Assembly (NCBI RefSeq): GCF_000237925.1
Contig: NC_031499.1
Span: forward strand, 2,237,316 to 2,301,315
Origin: Schistosoma mansoni
Lineage: Eukaryota; Platyhelminthes; Trematoda; Strigeidida; Schistosomatidae
Direction: 5' to 3'
Length of the DNA stretch: 64,000 nt
The notes beneath the pieces are model-generated. The model was not told where the DNA came from. It saw only the letters and a program-made list of their open reading frames with translations, and ran no database searches. Numbering within the stretch: the stretch's first letter is position 1; each line of letters begins with the position of its first letter. A program made the translations under genes and the position numbers. This document shows, piece by piece, positions 10,998 through 21,560 of the stretch.

Positions 10998-11226
10998 CAG
11001 AAGGGTTTTTTTGGATTTCTAATAGTTGAGACCATGGTCGATGTGTCGCTCAATTTCGTGGTTTGGTTGAAGTTAGACATTAACACCATTGGATGTCGGC
11101 CGTCTCATTGGTCTAGAGGTTAGGCGCTCGCGCGCGAGACTGATAGGTCTTGGGTTCGCTTCTCGCGAGGCGGGATCTTAAATGCTCACTGCTAAGGAGT
11201 CCCACAATAGGACGAAACGACCATCC
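10998..11226 (+). repeat. SINE-B with inverted tail piece at its 5' end
   Basis: It opens with about 40 bases of SINE-B tail in reverse (ATCAGAAGGG...TAGTTGAGACCATG) and switches directly to forward body (GTGTCGCTCAATTTCGTGG). A box TCTAGAGGTTAGGCG, then GGGTTCGCTTCTCGC and core CTAAGGAGTCCCACAATAGG, ACGAAAC. The first core block is CTAAGGA rather than CTGAGGA. It ends inside stem I at CCAGTGC. Confidence 0.8.
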
Positions 11227-11636
11227 AGTGCTATATATGTATATCTATATAAAAAGCTATGAAATTAACTTACTTCCTTTTGTAATTGCATTGATCATAA
11301 CAAGATTATGGTATAATCTGGTCTAAATCCATTTAGACCATCGAATATATGTATAAAATGTAATTTATTTAGAACTTTTTTTTGTAAAAATATACGTGAA
11401 ACAAACTATTCAAAATGAGTCATATTTATGCTTTAATGTAGATTTCAATGGTCTATTGTCACGTTTCAATAGATAATAACATATTGAACAAGGATCATGT
11501 TTATATAGAATAAATTTAATGTATTTAACATTTTATCACTATTCTTTTACTTTTTTTTTACAAATAAGAGTATGAAAGAGTGAAAATAGGAAGGCCTATT
11601 CACTAAAATTTCCCCCTTTTTTTAACCGAAATCTTT
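11227..11636. other. Unique AT-rich stretch
   Basis: AT-rich with long T and A runs. Nothing recognised. Confidence 0.3.
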
Positions 11637-12023
11637 TTATCAGAAAGGGTTTTGTGGAGATTTCAGTAATTTTATAGTTGAAATCATGAGTCAATGGAAG
11701 CTAGACCACCATGGAAAACCTGGAAGCACTGGACATTTGTTTTGTTCTATTGTGGGACTCCTCAGCGATGCGCATCCATGATCTCGTCTTACGAGATTCC
11801 AACCCAGGACTAACTTCAACCAATCCATGAAGTTGAGCAACCGTTCACTATTGTCTTCAGAGAGTTGATATCTCACAACAGACCTGGTTGAACTCGACTG
11901 GTCACTGCTTCTCACTAGATTTTCAGGAAATATCTCTTGAAGTCAGTCACTAGTGAGCATATGATACGAAACAGCCGTCCAGTGCTTCCAGGTTTTCCAT
12001 GGTGGTCTAGCTTCAATTGACTA
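11637..12023 (-). repeat. SINE-B foldback copy
   Basis: A nearly full reverse copy (11637-11962, missing most of the tRNA-like part) is followed by a forward 3' end (11966-12023: ACGAAACAGCCGTCCAGTGC to CTTCAATTGACTAACG). The two ends, 11685-11738 and 11968-12021, are inverted copies of about 52 bases. The flanks AATCTTTTT (left) and AATCTCTTT (right) may be a degraded target duplication. Confidence 0.75.
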
Positions 12024-12929
12024 ACGTAATCTCTTTGTTGACTTTTACATTGAAAACAACAAGGTGATATATGTCCATGACGTATTATGTAATATACTAT
12101 TTATCAATATCCCGTTAAATAATAATAATAATTTACATTTCGTGTTAGATTATAAATCGATTATTATTATGATTCATTGTGAAGAATGTTAATTTTCAAG
12201 TTTCACATTATTGGACACAATTTAAGCTAGAAAATGACTGAACATCTTTTTAATTCTACTAGGGGACTCCTCACTAATGTACACCCGTGATCTCAGGGTG
12301 TATGGAAACTTACGCCTTATAATAATAGTCATCATTTCTTTACTAGTGATTAATCATAACCTGGAAATTTCCCAAAATTCTAGTAAGAAGATATGACCAT
12401 TGGAGTTCAACCATATTATGCATGAAGGTCGCTCAATACCATAAATTCACTCAAGTTAGAAAATATAATTCACAGTACGCCAGCTCAGTGGTATGAATTT
12501 TAAGCATTGACATGAGACATGAACTTCCATGGTTTGATACCTTCCAAGTTGGAAGGACGATATAGTTCTTTAGTAATTGCTGGTTTTTCAGTGATTGTTT
12601 AAACAAAGTCAATTCGTGATGTGAAACTGAAGATCGATTAATGTATTAGTTTACCAATCATTACTCATAGTTGACCTAAGAAAAATCATGTTTTGACTAT
12701 GTGACGAATATGAATCATATGAATTAAGATTCTTCAAGCATTTCGAAACAATTATTTATTATTGAAGAACGTGATTCATTATCAAACTCTTGTAAACGCC
12801 AGTGTACAAGAGTTTATTCATTTTGAAACTGATCTATCTAATTTGATTGGTAACAGAACGTTGAACAGTCGCATGTTTATTTGGTCATTACTGTTGACTT
12901 AAAATTATATCCCTATTTATTTATATATT
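12024..12929. other. Mostly unique, two SINE-B scraps
   Basis: 12255-12305 (GGGGACTCCTCACTAATG, CCGTGATCTCAGGG) is a reverse SINE-B scrap. 12478-12560 (CAGCTCAGTGGTATGAATTT...) looks like a decayed forward SINE-B A-box region. Otherwise nothing. Confidence 0.4.
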
Positions 12930-13545
12930 CAAACTTACATATCTGGGCAGTATCATCGATGAACACGGTAGATCTGATGCAGATGTGAACACGCGGATCG
13001 GCAAATCAAGAGCAGCATATTCACAACTGAAGAACATCTCAAACTCAAAACAACTGTCTGTCAACCAACACCAAGATCGAAATTCGCAATACGAATGTCA
13101 AGACAGTTCTACTATATGGGGCGGAAACTTGGAGAACTACGAAAGCCATCATCCGGAAGATACAAATGTTTATGAACAGTTGTCTACGCAAGATACTTCA
13201 TATCCATTGGACAGACACTATCAGCCACATTCTACTGTGGGAGAGAACAAACCAGATTCCAGCGGAGGAAGAAGCGCTGGAAGTGGATAGAACACACATT
13301 GAGGAAATCACCCAACTGCGTCACAAGACAATCTCTCATATGGAATCCTGAAGGCCAAAGAAGAAGAGGAAGACCAAAGAACACATTGCACCGAGAAACG
13401 GAGACAGACATGACAAGAATGAACAACAATTGGATAGAATTACAAAGGAATGCTCATGACAGAGTGGGCTAGAGAATGCTTGTCGGCGGCCTATGCTCCA
13501 TTAGGAGTAACAGGCGTAAGTAAGTTAGTAAGTAATTTGTACCGC
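12930..13545 (+). pseudogene. RTE-type LINE (SR2-like), 3' end
   Basis: It begins with the RTE C-terminal sequence [32 protein letters not shown] and continues, over several frames, through [21 protein letters not shown] and IEEITQL-type segments to the end GCTCCATTAGGAGTAACAGG followed by GTAAGTAAGTTAGTAAGTAA. At least three frame changes are needed to follow it. Truncated at 5', complete at 3', as usual for LINEs. The terminal AGTA repeat is shared with the copies at 49.9 and 58.9 kb. Confidence 0.9.
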
Positions 13546-13772
13546 TTTCATCAATATTTTTTCTTGATTAGTTCACTAGTTTCTTTAATTACTGAACGAA
13601 CAGGTTTCAACCATTAGTTCATTGTTGTAATGATTAATATACCAATAAAATCTATACACAGTTAAACATTATTCAACTTCATTAATACTTAGTATATATT
13701 ACATAGCTAGAAAATTTCCAACAAGTGTGTTAGCCAGATAACTGGACAGGAAGGTTGTCATTGAATTATCGA

Positions 13773-13774
13773 CC

Positions 13775-13819
<45 letters not shown>

Positions 13820-13834
13820 TATTATTATTATTCA
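13773..13834. repeat. AAT/ATT microsatellite
   Basis: About 14 AAT units then ATT units, forming a small perfect-palindrome potential around 13820. Confidence 0.95.
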
Positions 13835-14118
13835 CTTAGTATTGTTTGTTTGAATCTTCCCATCGATGTGTTAGGACTGCAACTGGTCAGTCTCTAATTG
13901 GCATATGTGCATATTGTGCGTATTGCCTCGATATAGCCTTGGCTATCAGGACTCAGTGACCGAGTGGATAACGCGATGGCGTTTGAAGCGAGGGTACTGG
14001 GTTCGAGTCCCAGAGTGAACATCAACTCTGAGATGCAGGCACATCCAGCTGACGAGTCCCAAATAGGACGAAACGCGCGTCCTCCATTCCACTGCTAGCC
14101 ACTATCCATCTTTGCTTA
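13835..14118 (+). repeat. SINE-A with inverted tail at 5' end
   Basis: 13835-13940 is the SINE-A tail in reverse (CACTTAGTATTGTTTG to GATATAGCCTT). From 13941 the forward tRNA-like unit follows (A box GTGACCGAGTGGATAACGCG, B box GGGTTCGAGTCCC) and the hammerhead core CTGACGAGTCCCAAATAGG, ACGAAAC. Downstream stem I is CTCCAT, which does not pair with ATCCAG. It ends at CATCTTTGCTTA beside an ATT microsatellite. Confidence 0.88.
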
Positions 14119-14137
14119 TTATTATTATTATTATTAT

Positions 14138-14172
<35 letters not shown>

Positions 14173-14281
14173 GTATTAGTAGTAGTAGTAGTGGTAGTGG
14201 TAGTAGTAGTAATAATAGTAGTAGTAATGGTAGTTGTAGTAGTAGTAGTATAGTAATGATTATTATTATTATTATTACTAT
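14112..14281. repeat. ATT and AGT microsatellite block
   Basis: ATT units, then a long imperfect AGT tract, then ATT units again, directly at the end of the SINE-A copy. The tract may have grown from the SINE 3' terminus. Confidence 0.95.
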
Positions 14282-14571
14282 TAGTTGATACCTTTTACAC
14301 TACCAAACAAAACTTGGTTCTTAGACTAAACAAGTTTTTCTGTTTTTCTCTATTGAACAGGTTATTATGATTATTCGTACGTTTACAATTTGTTTATATC
14401 CATGAATGGTCATTATTCTTTATCATGATTTTAACTGGTTAATTTTTATTCAATAGATATCTGGTAATATAAATATGATATAAAATTGTAGTAAATATGT
14501 CAGCTTTTTTTTCCAAAAGGTTTTTAGGTAAACTAATTTATTAGTGAATTGAATATCTGTTTAGTTGAGGC

Positions 14572-14697
14572 TTCACTGCCATATGGATCAGATCTTAATT
14601 GTCGAAGGCTCTGGGTGTGGTCTTCTAAGAAAACCACCTGCTTCAATCTGGGCACCCGGGTAGTATCACAGCCTATACATAAATTAAGTGACTATTT
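14572..14697 (+). repeat. Family C, 3' fragment
   Basis: Matches the last third of family C (CTTCACTGCCATATGGATCAG, AAGAAAACCACCTGCTTC, GGGTAGTATCACAGCC) in forward orientation. It runs tail to tail into the reverse copy that follows. Confidence 0.75.
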
Positions 14698-14710
14698 ATT
14701 TTTATTTATT

Positions 14711-15195
14711 TAAACAGATAAATATTAGTACACAGGGGCACCAGATATATATGCGCCACACAAAAAATGTCATTTCATTTAATTGTGTGAAGGCTATGAT
14801 ACTGCCCAGGTGCCCAAACTAAAGCAGGTGGTTTTCTTAGGCGGCCACACCCGGAGCCTTTGAACTAAAGGTCTGATCCACAAGGAAAAGGAGCATCGTG
14901 AGTAGATGCAGTCCCATGTTAGCCGGTGACCAACGATCGATTGATACGCCATTTTTTCCCTCGGGATACTGGATCCCATGTGCACCATTGGTTTGGAATC
15001 AGGGTTTTCCAACTCCTCTATGTGGACCCTCCGTGTCCACCAACCGGGTTAAAGCTCCGGACATTCGCTTTTCGTCCTCTCAATTTCGTAAACAACAGTA
15101 GTGCCATGAGAAGGCAGTGAGTAGGACTTCCCTGACAGAGGCTGTGTATGTGTGGCCGTGTGAGAGCATTTGGAGAGGAAGAGCGGACTCTCCCC
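14711..15195 (-). repeat. Family C, near full-length reverse copy
   Basis: The reverse complement carries the whole repeat: head TACGGCCGAGAGTGGGGAG, GTCCTACTCACTGCC, the shared short frame (DSKPMVHMGSSI, RLTWDCI, KKTTCFSLGTWAVS) and the A-rich end. The frame before it (SLPSHGTTVVYEIERTKSECPEL) is in phase but is closed by a TAA at the same place as in the other copies. Confidence 0.8.
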
Positions 15196-15304
15196 ACTCT
15201 CGGCCGTACCAGGGCATTTGGGGGGAATTAAGTGACTTGTGTGGCTCATGTGTATCTGGTGCCCTTTTGTACCAATATTTATGTGTTCGAATAAATAAAT
15301 AAAT
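15196..15304 (+). repeat. Family C, 3' end in forward orientation
   Basis: GTGTGGCTCATGTGTATCTGG to ACCAATATTTATGTG and AATAAATAAATAAA. Directly abuts the reverse copy, so 14711-15304 has family C tails pointing outwards at both ends. Confidence 0.75.
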
Positions 15305-15339
15305 GAGGCTATAGATCTCCATTGATTAAGATGTCTGAT

Positions 15340-15590
15340 AACATATGTTATGTGTATACAACTGGAGTAGTGTTAGTAGTATGGTTTTTACTACTTGTAC
15401 GGATAGATATAAGTAATATATATGAGGGATTGAAAGTAGGATTCGTACGGATAGAAGAGGAAAATGAAGAAAAGAGAAAATAAAACAAAAAGCAATCAGT
15501 AAGAACGTGAATAAAAGAATAGTAGAGTTTGCAATAGACACTTCAAGAAAGATGGTCAAACAGTGAATTTAATGTATTGTTTTACAAATA
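15340..15590 (-). repeat. Family E, purine-strand copy
   Basis: ACTACTTGTACGGATAGATA followed by a purine-rich stretch with GAAGAGGAAAATGAAG and AAAGCAATCAGTAAGAACG. It resembles the reverse complement of 15815-16015 and parts of 18474-18735. Class unknown; low similarity suggests age. Confidence 0.35.
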
Positions 15591-15814
15591 CAGTGTAATT
15601 TTGTATAATACGACTAATTAGTTTACTATCGAAAATTTCGTTCAATACGATGATAGTAAAAGTAGTGGGTTATAAGAAAATTGGGGTTAGGCAAACCAAA
15701 TCGTGTTATCACTTCATGAAATGACTGACCGATAGATTGATAGATTTAGACTATTCGGTTAGTGTCGGCTTGATTCTTGTGACCAGTAGTGGTATAGTGA
15801 GCGAGTTCTTTTAT

Positions 15815-16260
15815 ATAATATGAAGACCATACATTCAATACTTCATTTGCGAATCCTCCATCAACTGTCTCAAACTTCATCGTTCTTTTATTGCCATAAC
15901 AATTGTTGTCTTTTCCCATTCTCTTCGTTTCGATCTTTCCAACCTTCTGCTGCTGGGCATTTCACTTTTGATTGGTTTTATATGCTACTTATTATCAGAT
16001 TGGTGCTTTATTGAGTTTGTAGTAATTTTAATAGTTGAATTCACGAGTCGGTCTAACCCGTCTCAATGGTTTTAAGATTAAGCGTTCGCGTGCTAGATTG
16101 AAGGTCCTAGGTTCGGGTCCCTCATGTAGGATTATGGACACGCACTGCTGAGGATTCTCATACTAGGACTTCAGGTCTTCAATGGTGGTTTAGCTTACAT
16201 CGACTCATGAAGTCAATTATTAAAATATACTACTTATATCTACATAAGTAGGATACACCA
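15815..16260 (+). repeat. Family E copy, split by a SINE-B
   Basis: 15815-16015 has the pyrimidine-rich family E body (CATCGTTCTTTTATTGCC, TTTTCCCATTCTCTTCG). 16215-16250 has the terminal CTACTTATATCTACATAAGT palindrome. A SINE-B copy lies between. Confidence 0.35.
16025..16210 (+). repeat. SINE-B, short foldback ends
   Basis: Reverse tail scrap (TTTTAATAGTTGAATTCACGA) then forward A box (CAATGGTTTTAAGATTAAGCG), B box (AGGTTCGGGTCCC), core CTGAGGATTCTCATACTAGG (GAAAC lost: ACTTCAGG) and tail TCGACTCATGAAGTCAATTA. The ribozyme is dead. Confidence 0.75.
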
Positions 16261-17404
16261 CAGCAGATGTTAGTTGATATAATGTAGAATGAATTAAAAT
16301 CCCATAGATGCATTCAATTAATACACTTTTTTTTATTTCTACAGATTTAATTTTATTTCGTACGTTCCAGTTTTCTAATATATTTATTGTGTTTGCATCG
16401 TATTCTACAATGTTTAGTTTTTCTTATTATCATTGTAACGAGTATTATTTAGAATATTTTATTATGTCTGTATTGCTTATTACTTATAATTGGAAGAAAT
16501 AGGAATCATTGAAATTCCCACAACGCGAAGTAAGAACATCAAGGCTAGTACAAGTGAAGAGTTATTTAAAATCAAAACACGACGACCCTAGTCGAAAATA
16601 CACTGATGGTTTATCCATTTCGATTATTAATTCGGATGAAATCACATATATGAAAACTACCTAGAGTTAGGACAAATAATATGCTGCATGTTATACTGAG
16701 CATAGCTCGTCTTAATTTAATACAAGGATATCGTATGTTATACCGAACAAAATATCTCACTAGGAAACAAAACAAATACTGCACTGAGTAATCATTGATC
16801 AAAAATCACAATGAGTAAATCAATGTAATTTTGCCTTTTCGTCTTGTCTTACTAATTTAGCTAGTCATCTTTTTATTTTCACTTTACTTGTAAAGCAACT
16901 TTGACTGAGGTGTATATTAGTGCTTGGGCAACTATTTCATTCTATTTTAGTGAGATGAATCAAGTAGTGATCAAGTAGTAGTCATGATCTCAAAACGTTC
17001 TATTCGGAATTTAATAGTTACTTATGTCCAACTATAATCCATTCACAATGTAGAATAATTTTCATAAAGCATAAATGTTGACAATAGTTACACTTTTAAC
17101 ATGACTGAATTGTATATGAAGTGAACTCATTGTTTGAAAATGTCCGAATCTCTGTCATCAATATTCATGGTTTATAAGAATAACCTTCAATTGGTCATAT
17201 CTACTACAAGTCAGTCAGTCAGCTACAATGTAGGAGCAAGCATATATATGCATCAGTCCAAGTTGCCACATCTCATTAGCACAACAAGATGAATACCAAA
17301 TTCATAGAATTAGTTAATTTATTGGTGGTAATATATAAAGGAAAGATTGCATATTAGGATATAGTATAGGAAGAAAGAAAGATATGAAGCAATTTTAATT
17401 TCAC
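16261..17404. other. Unique AT-rich stretch
   Basis: No repeat or gene recognised. A few short frames lack any motif. Confidence 0.3.
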
Positions 17405-17795
17405 TGTTTAAGGGAAGACAAAAAGTGTATACACCGACGCCACTGTGATCGATTCTGAACCATGTCACTCACAGTCTCCAACCATTGATTACGATAGTCA
17501 CGCGGACCCCAAACAAGTAGTCTGCATCTACCAACATGGCTCAGACTACAAGTTAGTGACTTCAAGCACTGATACCATGTATTGGTTTAGCCGCCCCCAA
17601 CTTCCTTCCAACCATCCCTAACACTAGTCAGCATTGCGCGTCGTGGTAATTGGTGTTCAGGCATATGTAACACGTCTCCCGACCATTTCACAGTCGATGA
17701 AGATTTACAACCTCATCAACTGTTTTACCATCATTCCCTAATATCCTGCATCTAACCTCACTATTACTTACCCAATGATCCCAGCGGATTACAAG
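17405..17795 (-). pseudogene. RTE-type LINE, second subfamily, C-terminal fragment
   Basis: The reverse strand translates to WSGDVLHMPEHQLPRRAML, SVRDGWKEVGGG, TNTWYQCLKSLTCSLSHVG, GRCRLLVWGPRDYRNQWLE and VSDMVQNRSQWRRC. This is the C-terminal block of a schistosome RTE-type polyprotein of a different subfamily from the copies at 12.9, 49.4, 50.4 and 58.5 kb. At least two in-frame stops are visible. Locally richer in G and C than its surroundings. Confidence 0.75.
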
Positions 17796-18289
17796 TAGAA
17801 ATTAGATAATAAAATGTCATATGTATGCGTATCAAACTTCATCTTGGGAATGTTTATTGATGCTTGTTTCTAGAATTAGTGTCAACCAAAATGAATTTCA
17901 CTTTCTGAAACTTTCTACAGTTTTATCAGTAACTAAAATATTAAAAAAGTATACCTTAGGTATTTAAACTATATACTTGAGTTTACCACTAGAAAAGGTA
18001 GTCAAAAACGTTTTAATAATCTGTATATCATCTATCATTTAGTATTATTGATCAAGAAGAGTCCTTATTGTATTAAGTTGGTCTTCTAAGTAGCTCATCA
18101 TTTTTATATCAAAATTATAATGGTCAAAAGTATTAGTTCCTCATGTTTCATCGGAATTCAATACTTGGTTTATTGTAGTGAAAAACCATTTCATTCTGAA
18201 TTCACTTAACTCTTGGAGCATCTATTTTCCAACTAAGTAAACATTACAACCAACCTTCCTATTTCAAATTTGTTTTAACTAAATAATTA
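17796..18289. other. Unique AT-rich stretch
   Basis: Nothing recognised, apart from weak similarity near the right end to the family E copy at 36.9 kb. Confidence 0.3.
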
Positions 18290-18735
18290 TTGTAGTGAAC
18301 AAACAATCTTACTAAAATCTGATAACCATACAGTGAATATATTAGCAAAGATGGATAGAGGCTAGCAGTAGAATCCAGGACGCGCACCAAGTCCTATTTT
18401 GGACTCGTCAGCTGGATGTACCTGCATCTCCGATTTGATGTTCACTCTGAGACTCGAACCCAGAGTGAATTCATACAGTAAATAGTTAATTTGCAAATTA
18501 TTAGTCAATTGACTCAATCTTGACCATCCATTCTGTAAATATCAGTTCATCCTCTTCGATTATTATTGTTCATGCATTTTCACATCAATTGTGTTTCGTT
18601 CCCGTTTTTTCCTTATCAATCTTCTACTGAAATACATTCTAATGCCCGATCATCATTATATACTACTTGTGTGGATATAAGTAACCCACACTACACTATA
18701 AATGTTGATTGTATACACCTACATCATTTTAACCA
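18290..18735 (+). repeat. Family E copy interrupted by SINE-A
   Basis: Aligns by eye with 36900-37180: TCTGATAACCATACAGT on the left, then (after the SINE) ATACAGTAAATAGTTA, CAATCTTGACCATCC, TTCGTTCCCGTTTTTTCC, ACTGAAATACATTCT, ATCATTATATACTACTT and GATATAAGTAACCC. Diverged and unclassified. Confidence 0.5.
18340..18472 (-). repeat. SINE-A, truncated, target duplication visible
   Basis: Reverse copy: GCAAAGATGGATAGAGGCTAG, hammerhead core of the TTGA type (reverse reads ACTTGG in place of ACGAAAC), stem and tRNA-like B box. Flanks ATACAGTGAATA (18328-18339) and ATACAGTAAATA (18473-18484) look like a 12-bp target duplication with one change. The family E copy at 36.9 kb gives the empty site. 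Confidence 0.8.
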
Positions 18736-18799
18736 AACAAAATTTATTATGATTATGTATTCTAGGGTTGCCCCTTTCAGTTATATAAAATGGTGAAGC

Positions 18800-19322
18800 C
18801 TAGTACGCCCTTCTAGAGAAGAGTGCTATATCAAAGCATGGCACAACTATCGGGGCGGGATAGCTGTTTCTGCACTGTTTACGCAGAACCATTACATAAC
18901 ACTCACAACCCATTTTTTTGTTTGGGCAGACTCATTTTTTTACCACTTTTTTGAACCCTCAATAGTTATGCAATGACTCTTTGTAGCATTCGTAATCATT
19001 CTCGGGTATTTGGTAGAGTGGTTGATTAGGCCGATCTCCACCACTCTCATTACCGCTCACGTTAGTACATAGAATGGTTACCATGATCCAGGAGGCACGA
19101 CGAGGACGTGTAAGTTGGATTTTGTCTCCCATTTTGAAGTTAAAAATTGTAACACCTTACTTGTTAGCATAGTTTTCCTTTTTATCTATTTTTGTTTATA
19201 GAAACGAAAGGAGACTATATTTGAAATTTATTTGTAATTAGTCCGAAAACGTTACTAAGAATTCTGTATTGTAACAAAGTTTATAATATTGATTAAAGCA
19301 ACTATTATTATTATTATTATAT
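18800..19322 (+). mobile_element. CR1/Jockey-like LINE, 3' UTR fragment
   Basis: The last 70 bases (AAGAATTCTGTATTGTAAC, TTTATAATATTGATTAAAGC, then ATT units) match the 3' end of the LINE at 1-2218. The upstream part holds no coding sequence that I recognise; its left boundary is uncertain. The T-rich UTR (TTTTTATCTATTTTTG) is also similar in kind. Confidence 0.55.
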
Positions 19323-19587
19323 TGTCTAAGATAGCAACTAAACTTAAGTAAAACTTTTTATTGAACTGGTCACTATACAAGAAAAAGACTTACTTGTCTT
19401 TACTAATTAATTGATTAACTGTCAACATTTTACTACTCCAATGTTATATTTCACTGGTTTTTTGTTTTCTATTTTCGGTTAAAATAAAAAGAAGGAAATG
19501 TAAAAATATTCTAATTTGGTTTATAAAAGAAAGAAAAAGAGTAAATTTGTATGTCCAAAATTTGGAATTTACTCATTTTATTTTTGT

Positions 19588-19905
19588 TTATGTGGTTGAA
19601 ATCATGAGTCAATTGAAGCTAGATCACCATGGAAAACCTGGAAGCAGTGGACGGCCATTTTATCCTATTGCGGAACTCCTTATCAGTGCGCATCCATGAT
19701 CCCGTCTCAGGAGATTCCAACCCAGGACCTATCAGTCTAGTGCGAGTGCTTAACCTCTAGACCACTGAGATAGTCGGTATCCAACGGTGTTAATGTCTAA
19801 CTTCAAGCAGTCCACAAAATTGAGCGACACATCCATCAATGTCTTCAGTGAGTTGATATCTCACAACATACTGGGTTGAACTTCACTGGTTACTGCTTCT
19901 CAGTT
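19588..19905 (-). repeat. SINE-B, near full length
   Basis: Reverse copy from the 3' tail (TGGTTGAAATCATGAGTCAA) through a damaged hammerhead, tRNA-like region (reverse of CTAGAGGTTAAGCAC, with AACCCAGGACCTATC) and 5' body to TACTGCTTCTCAG. Core reads CTGATAAGGAGTTCC, so the ribozyme is probably dead. Confidence 0.85.
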
Positions 19906-20146
19906 AAGATCTAAACATTGTACAATGGATTTAAAAATTTTGTTCTTTCTAAATAGTTAGATCAATGATAAGTTGACATATTAAGCCAATAATTTTTAAC
20001 TCTTACCTTAATGAAAATGAATAAGACTGTTTCCTATTCTCTTCATCCCTTCTATTTAATAAAAGATAGAAATTCAGGTTTTTCTAGAATTGAATGAACT
20101 TCATCAAGAATTAATATAAATGAATATTTTTGTTGAATAAGAATTT

Positions 20147-20613
20147 TTATCAAACAGGGGTTTTGTGGAGATTTTTATTAGTTTTATAGTAGAATTCATG
20201 AGTCAATTGAAGCTAGACCACCATGGAAAACATGGAAGCACTGGATAGGCGGCTCGGTGCTCACTAGTGACTGGCTTCAAGAGGTATTTCCTTGAGTTCT
20301 AGTGATAAGCAATGACCAATGGAGTTCAACCGAGTCTGTTGTGAGATAGTAACTCACTAAATACAATAGTGAACGTTTGCTCGATTTTGTGGATCGGTTA
20401 AAGTTAAACATTAACACCGTTGGATGCCGGCCATCTCAGTGGTCTAGAGGTCAAGCGCGCGCGGGAGACTGATAGGTCCTGGGTTCGCCTCTCGCAAGAC
20501 AGGATCGTGGATGTGCACTCTTAAGGAGTCCTACATTAGGACGAAACGGCCGTCCAGTGCTTGTATGTTTTCCATGGTGGTCTAGTTTCAATTGACTCAT
20601 GAATTCAATTATA
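20147..20613 (+). repeat. SINE-B foldback with 12-bp target duplication
   Basis: Reverse tail (20147-20245, TTTATAGTAGAATTCATGAG to AGCACTGGAT) then a full forward body and tail to TTGACTCATGAATTCAATTAT. The arms, about 62 bases, are inverted copies. The flanks are GAATAAGAATTT at 20135-20146 and again at 20614-20625, so the whole foldback inserted at once. The core reads CTTAAGGAG, then GAAACGG with GTCCAGTGC; the first block is altered. Confidence 0.9.
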
Positions 20614-20625
20614 GAATAAGAATTT

Positions 20626-21560
20626 CGCTTTATTTATGCAAAAGTCAAATGAACAAACATTGCGTTTACATCAATACATATTCTCATACTTAATTTATTC
20701 CCAATAAATTACATTTTGGGATTGAACATTTTTAACGGTTCATTTTATTTTAATTAGGTCTGTATATGGTACATTGTTACAGGTGTATTAAATGATTTTG
20801 TCGTAGTGAAATTATTTTTACATTACATTGAAGATAGTTAGTTAGACAACTTTTAAGAACTCTGAAACATTAGACAGGTCTTTCTCTCTAGTGCAGAAGT
20901 TCTCAGCACTATGAACCTTCAACTTCGTTAGAAACCGAACCTAAGTCATATAATGTCACACATATTACATTTTGATGCTAAATAGTCTGAAGTAATAACT
21001 TGATCAACAGTAACCGATAAACTTTCAGGAATAGATATACACAACATTTGTCACTACTGATTGATTAGTCAATTTTAATGCCTCATTTCTAGACGAGATT
21101 GCTGTCTAAATAGCTCGGTATTGATGTCTCGAATTATGAATGTGGGCGACACATGTTCGAATATCACATGAAGTATCATTTCAAGTGTGCCATAGTGATA
21201 AATATTAACTTTTATGAAATCAAGCTTCATGGTTGTATACCAACTATCTCCAACCAACTTACATTTAAAATGAATATTTTATCTTAAAGTTTATATACAT
21301 CAAATTCAATTTACCCGATTGTTGTTATGATAAAGTTTATTAGTCATTTGTTTGAATAATATTTAGTCCAGACAATAAAAAACATATTCTCTTGTTGACA
21401 AAATACTTCTCTAATGTCGTAGTCAATTCTGTTTATGAAATGAATAAACAATTGGAACCCTATTCATATATTATATATATGTTTGTACCAAGATGTGTTT
21501 ACACCTGTTTATGCACTTCAACTGATACATCAGTAAAAAGGAAACAAACAACATAGGCAA
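20626..21560. other. Mostly unique stretch
   Basis: Nothing firm. Around 21107-21170 there is a weak tRNA-like pattern (TAGCTCGGTATTGATGTC ... TGTTCGAATATC) that may be an old SINE. Confidence 0.3.

Noticed and set aside
13950-14020. tRNA gene in the SINE-A unit
   Set aside because: The same boxes recur in about 15 places followed by the hammerhead. They are SINE promoters; arms do not fold as a working tRNA.
13773-14281. CRISPR-like or satellite array
   Set aside because: Simple ATT and AGT microsatellites with no spacer structure, and the source is eukaryotic.
15180-15300. Frame 15117-15302 as a small gene
   Set aside because: Made across the junction of two family C pieces in opposite orientation.
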